Origin: an uncultured Clostridia bacterium
GTDB taxonomy: Bacteria > Bacillota > Clostridia > Oscillospirales > Acutalibacteraceae
Direction of reading: 5' to 3'
Length of the DNA: 9,337 bases
NCBI GenBank assembly: GCA_947171615.1
Contig: CAMVYG010000075.1
Location: 1 to 9,337 of the forward strand
Positions 7,200 through 9,337 of the stretch are shown here, in pieces. How positions within the stretch are numbered: the stretch's first letter is position 1; each line of letters begins with the position of its first letter. The translations under genes and the position numbers were made by a program. The notes beneath the pieces are model-generated. The model was given only the letters and a program-made list of their open reading frames with translations, made no database searches and had not been told where the DNA came from.

Positions 7200-7234
7200 A
7201 ATTTAGCTTTTAGCAATTAGCAGTTAGTCGTTAG
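7200..7234. repeat. Five-unit tandem array of a degenerate 7-bp repeat (NNNTTAG)
   Basis: On the plus strand the units are AATTTAG, CTTTTAG, CAATTAG, CAGTTAG and TCGTTAG, contiguous from 7200 to 7234. The TTAG core is invariant and the first three bases vary. Because 7 is not a multiple of 3, the array puts TAG in all three plus-strand frames and TAA in all three minus-strand frames. It lies 5 nt upstream of the pepP ribosome site and abuts the repeat element at 7235-7330. Its function is unknown; it may be the end of that element. Confidence 0.7.
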
Positions 7235-7330
7235 AAAAGGACGAGGGCCTTGTACCCACTGGTGACTGCTATTCGAGTTCCTTCGTCACTGCGTGAAGAC
7301 TCCCAGAGTCTTCTTCTCAGAGATGACAAT
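7235..7330. repeat. Putative dispersed intergenic repeat element with a perfect hairpin
   Basis: This non-coding stretch between parC and pepP holds GAAGACTC (7295-7302) and GAGTCTTC (7306-7313), a perfect 8-bp inverted repeat with a 3-nt loop. It also holds GTGAC (7262-7266) paired with GTCAC (7285-7289). Read on the minus strand it begins TGTCATCTCTGAG and continues through GTGACGAAGGAACTCGAAT, wording that I recall from short intergenic repeats found in many copies in gut Clostridia. Multi-copy status cannot be tested in this window. There is no coding capacity. The hairpin is not followed by a T-run, so it is not a terminator for parC. Confidence 0.5.
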
Positions 7331-7336
7331 AAAACG

Positions 7337-9337
7337 CTAGCCAAGCTTCATCTGTTCTCCCGCTTCCTCACTGTCCGGCAAAGCGCCCAGGGCGGGAAGC
7401 TTTTTCTGATAGCGGGTGGGATTTTTCAGCATGCCTTCTTCATAGGCCACGGCGGAGATCAGTCTTTGTCCCTTTTTCAGGTTCATGGCCTGCACGCCCT
7501 GGGTGTTCTTTGTGGTCTTGGGAAGGATCTGCCCTGTGTGGAACAGCAGCATTCTGCCGGAGGAGGCAGTCAGCAGGACTTCACAGTCCTCTTTTATATA
7601 CAGCGCGCTCACCAAGGGAGATTTATCACTGTAGGCATTGATCAGCTTTTTCCGGTTGGTCTTTGTTTCGTAAGCGCTCATTTCCACCTTGGCGGCCTTG
7701 CCATTTTCAAAGAAAAACAGCAGGAACCCCGTATAATCTGTAGTTGCCGCCATGTATACAGCCCGCTCGCCCTCATCCATCTGGGCCCGGGCGGGAATGT
7801 ACTCGCCCAGCACGCTTGCCTTTGTATCTGAAAAATCAGACGCCTTCATCTTATAGACCTGAGAATGGTCGGAGAAGAACAGCAGATCCATGTTGTTCAT
7901 ACCTTCCAGCTGCTGGGTGATCTTATCGCCCTCCTTCAGCTTCTGCTCTCCGCTCATACGCAGAGACAGGGGCGTGATCTTTTTGAAATATCCTTCCTCC
8001 GTAAAGAAGAGGTTCACCTGGTAATCCGGTACATCCTCCTCGGGCTCCGCTTCCTCCACCTCATCGGCATAGAGGATCATGGTGCGGCGGGGCTTTCCGT
8101 ACTTTCTGGCCACTTCCTCAAGCTCCCGGATGATGATGGATTTCACCTTGGCCTTTGAGCCCAAAATGCCTTCCAGCTCGGCGATCTCCTTTTTCAAATC
8201 ATCGGTTTCCTCGGTACGCTTTAAAATATATTCCCGGTTCAAATGGCGCAGACGGATCTCCGCCACATACTCGGCCTGCACCTCATCGATCCCAAAGCCG
8301 ATCATCAGGTTGGGGACTACTTCGCTTTCCTCTTCCGTTTCCCGAACGATGCGGATCGCCTTGTCGATATCCAGCAAAATCGCCTGTAAGCCCAGAAGCA
8401 GGTGGAGCTTTTCCTTCTTTTTCTGCAAATCGTAATAGGTGCGGCGGCGAACGCATTCCACCCGGAAGGCCGTCCACTCCTCTAAAAGCTCCCGAACCCC
8501 CATCACCCTGGGCACACTGCCGATCAGCACATTAAAGTTGCAGGAGAAGCTGTCCTCCAGAGTAGTGAGGCGAAACAGCTTTTGCATCAGCTTATCCGGG
8601 TCCACGCCCCGCTTCAGATCGATGGTGATCTTCAAGCCGTTCAGATCGGTTTCATCGCGGATATCCGCAATTTCCTTAAGCTTGTTCTGTTTGACCAGCT
8701 CCACCACCTTTTCCACAATGACCTCCACCGTGGTGGAAGGGGGGATTTGGGTCACGTCGATGCAGCCCTCTGATTTATCATAAGTATAGCGGCTGCGCAC
8801 CCGGAAGCTTCCTCTGCCGGTCTCATAGATCTTCCCCATCTGCTCCCGGTCAAAAATCAACTGGCCGCCGCCGGGGAAATCCGGCGCTTGCAGGGTCTGG
8901 AACAAATCGGCTTCCGGGTCCCGCATCAGAGCAATGGTGGTTTCACACACCTCGGAAAGGTTAAAGGGACAGATATTGCTGGCCATACCCACGGCAATAC
9001 CGGTGTTGGCATTGACCAGCACCGTGGGAAAGGTGGCGGGCAGCAGGGTGGGCTCCTTCATGGTGTTGTCGTAATTATCCGCAAAGTCCACCGTGTCCTT
9101 ATCGATATCCTGAAACAGCTCCTTGCAGATGCTGTCCAGCTTTGCTTCCGTATATCGGGAAGCGGCCCAGGCCATATCCCGGGAAAAAGCCTTGCCGAAG
9201 TTTCCTTTGGAATCCACAAAGGGGTGCAAAAGCGCCTCATAGCCCCGGGAAAGGCGCACCATGGTGTCGTAAATAGCGCTGTCGCCGTGGGGATTCAGCT
9301 TCATGGTCTGGCCCACGATATTGGCGCTTTTCGTCCG
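7337..9337 (-). CDS. parC: DNA topoisomerase IV subunit A (ParC-like), N-terminus outside window
   Basis: The frame is open from the high-coordinate edge to TAG at 7337-7339, giving 666 visible residues; perhaps 70 N-terminal residues are missing. The first visible residues are RTKSANIVGQTM. Numbering from the valine codon at 9314-9316, NPHGDSAIYD (8-17) is the quinolone-resistance region with the sensitive-type Ser13 and Asp17, and AASRYTEAKL (51-60) carries the DNA-cleaving tyrosine Y55. IPPSTTVEVI (191-200) and a long coiled-coil/C-gate segment (about 280-410) follow, then a beta-pinwheel C-terminal domain from about 430. The QRRGGKG GyrA-box is absent, which argues for topoisomerase IV (decatenation, with ParE in a heterotetramer) rather than gyrase. 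The motif before PHGD is one residue shorter than in standard GyrA/ParC and reads N instead of H. A parE gene would be expected upstream, outside the window. The annotated gene end is followed by the repeat-rich gap. Confidence 0.92.
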   Translation of the reverse strand, partial: RTKSANIVGQTMKLNPHGDSAIYDTMVRLSRGYEALLHPFVDSKGNFGKAFSRDMAWAASRYTEAKLDSICKELFQDIDKDTVDFADNYDNTMKEPTLLPATFPTVLVNANTGIAVGMASNICPFNLSEVCETTIALMRDPEADLFQTLQAPDFPGGGQLIFDREQMGKIYETGRGSFRVRSRYTYDKSEGCIDVTQIPPSTTVEVIVEKVVELVKQNKLKEIADIRDETDLNGLKITIDLKRGVDPDKLMQKLFRLTTLEDSFSCNFNVLIGSVPRVMGVRELLEEWTAFRVECVRRRTYYDLQKKKEKLHLLLGLQAILLDIDKAIRIVRETEEESEVVPNLMIGFGIDEVQAEYVAEIRLRHLNREYILKRTEETDDLKKEIAELEGILGSKAKVKSIIIRELEEVARKYGKPRRTMILYADEVEEAEPEEDVPDYQVNLFFTEEGYFKKITPLSLRMSGEQKLKEGDKITQQLEGMNNMDLLFFSDHSQVYKMKASDFSDTKASVLGEYIPARAQMDEGERAVYMAATTDYTGFLLFFFENGKAAKVEMSAYETKTNRKKLINAYSDKSPLVSALYIKEDCEVLLTASSGRMLLFHTGQILPKTTKNTQGVQAMNLKKGQRLISAVAYEEGMLKNPTRYQKKLPALGALPDSEEAGEQMKLG

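Noticed and set aside
6604..7206. A 200-codon plus-strand frame antisense to pepP.
   Set aside because: It is a shadow of the pepP frame; the minus strand shows all five metal ligands of aminopeptidase P.
7200..7234. The heptad array as a small CRISPR array.
   Set aside because: Units are 7 bp with no spacers, and no cas gene is in view.
7295..7313. The perfect 8-bp hairpin as a parC terminator.
   Set aside because: No T-run follows on either strand, and the 3-nt loop element sits inside a repeat-like sequence.
7250..7831. A 193-codon plus-strand frame starting in the repeat region.
   Set aside because: Most of it is antisense to the parC C-terminal domain and the translation shows no recognisable domain.

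Overview
The window looks like a chromosomal segment of a Gram-positive anaerobe of the class Clostridia, most likely a gut Lachnospiraceae-type bacterium. The evidence is a moderately GC-rich sequence, strong AGGAGG-type ribosome binding sites, a topoisomerase IV subunit A of the form I associate with that group, and a cytoplasmic plant-polysaccharide enzyme set. This placement is a judgement from protein style, not a database result. All seven recognisable genes lie on the minus strand, so transcription runs from high to low coordinates. I see no tRNA, rRNA, CRISPR array, transposase, phage gene or plus-strand gene.

Layout in the direction of transcription. (1) 9337-7337: the large C-terminal part of a type II topoisomerase A subunit (parC-like), cut by the window edge. 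(2) 7336-7183: an intergenic segment with a dispersed-repeat-like element, a perfect 8-bp hairpin and a five-unit 7-bp tandem array that places stop codons in all six frames. (3) 7182-5950: Xaa-Pro aminopeptidase (PepP, M24B), followed by a rho-independent terminator at 5938-5901. (4) 5876-551: four tightly spaced genes (gaps of 37, 22 and 35 nt) that look like one operon: an M29 aminopeptidase, a GH43 beta-xylosidase/arabinofuranosidase, a GH27 alpha-galactosidase-type enzyme and a zinc-type D-serine dehydratase/D-threonine aldolase. (5) 522-376: a well-formed sigma-A promoter and a roughly 110-nt leader with a long hairpin. (6) 375-1: the N-terminal part of a RidA-family protein, cut by the other window edge.

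How the genes may work together: the four-gene block combines a peptidase, two intracellular glycosidases that trim oligosaccharide side groups, and a PLP enzyme acting on D-beta-hydroxy amino acids. The gene after it, RidA, belongs to a family that hydrolyses the reactive 2-aminoacrylate released by PLP serine/threonine dehydratases, so these two neighbours make biochemical sense. None of the complete enzymes shows a signal peptide, so they probably act on imported oligosaccharides or peptides. A transporter is not in view.

The coding content is ordinary family-level biology and I find no clear novel multi-gene system. The items most worth a second look are non-coding: the promoter plus structured leader of the ridA-like gene, and the heptad/repeat segment between parC and pepP.
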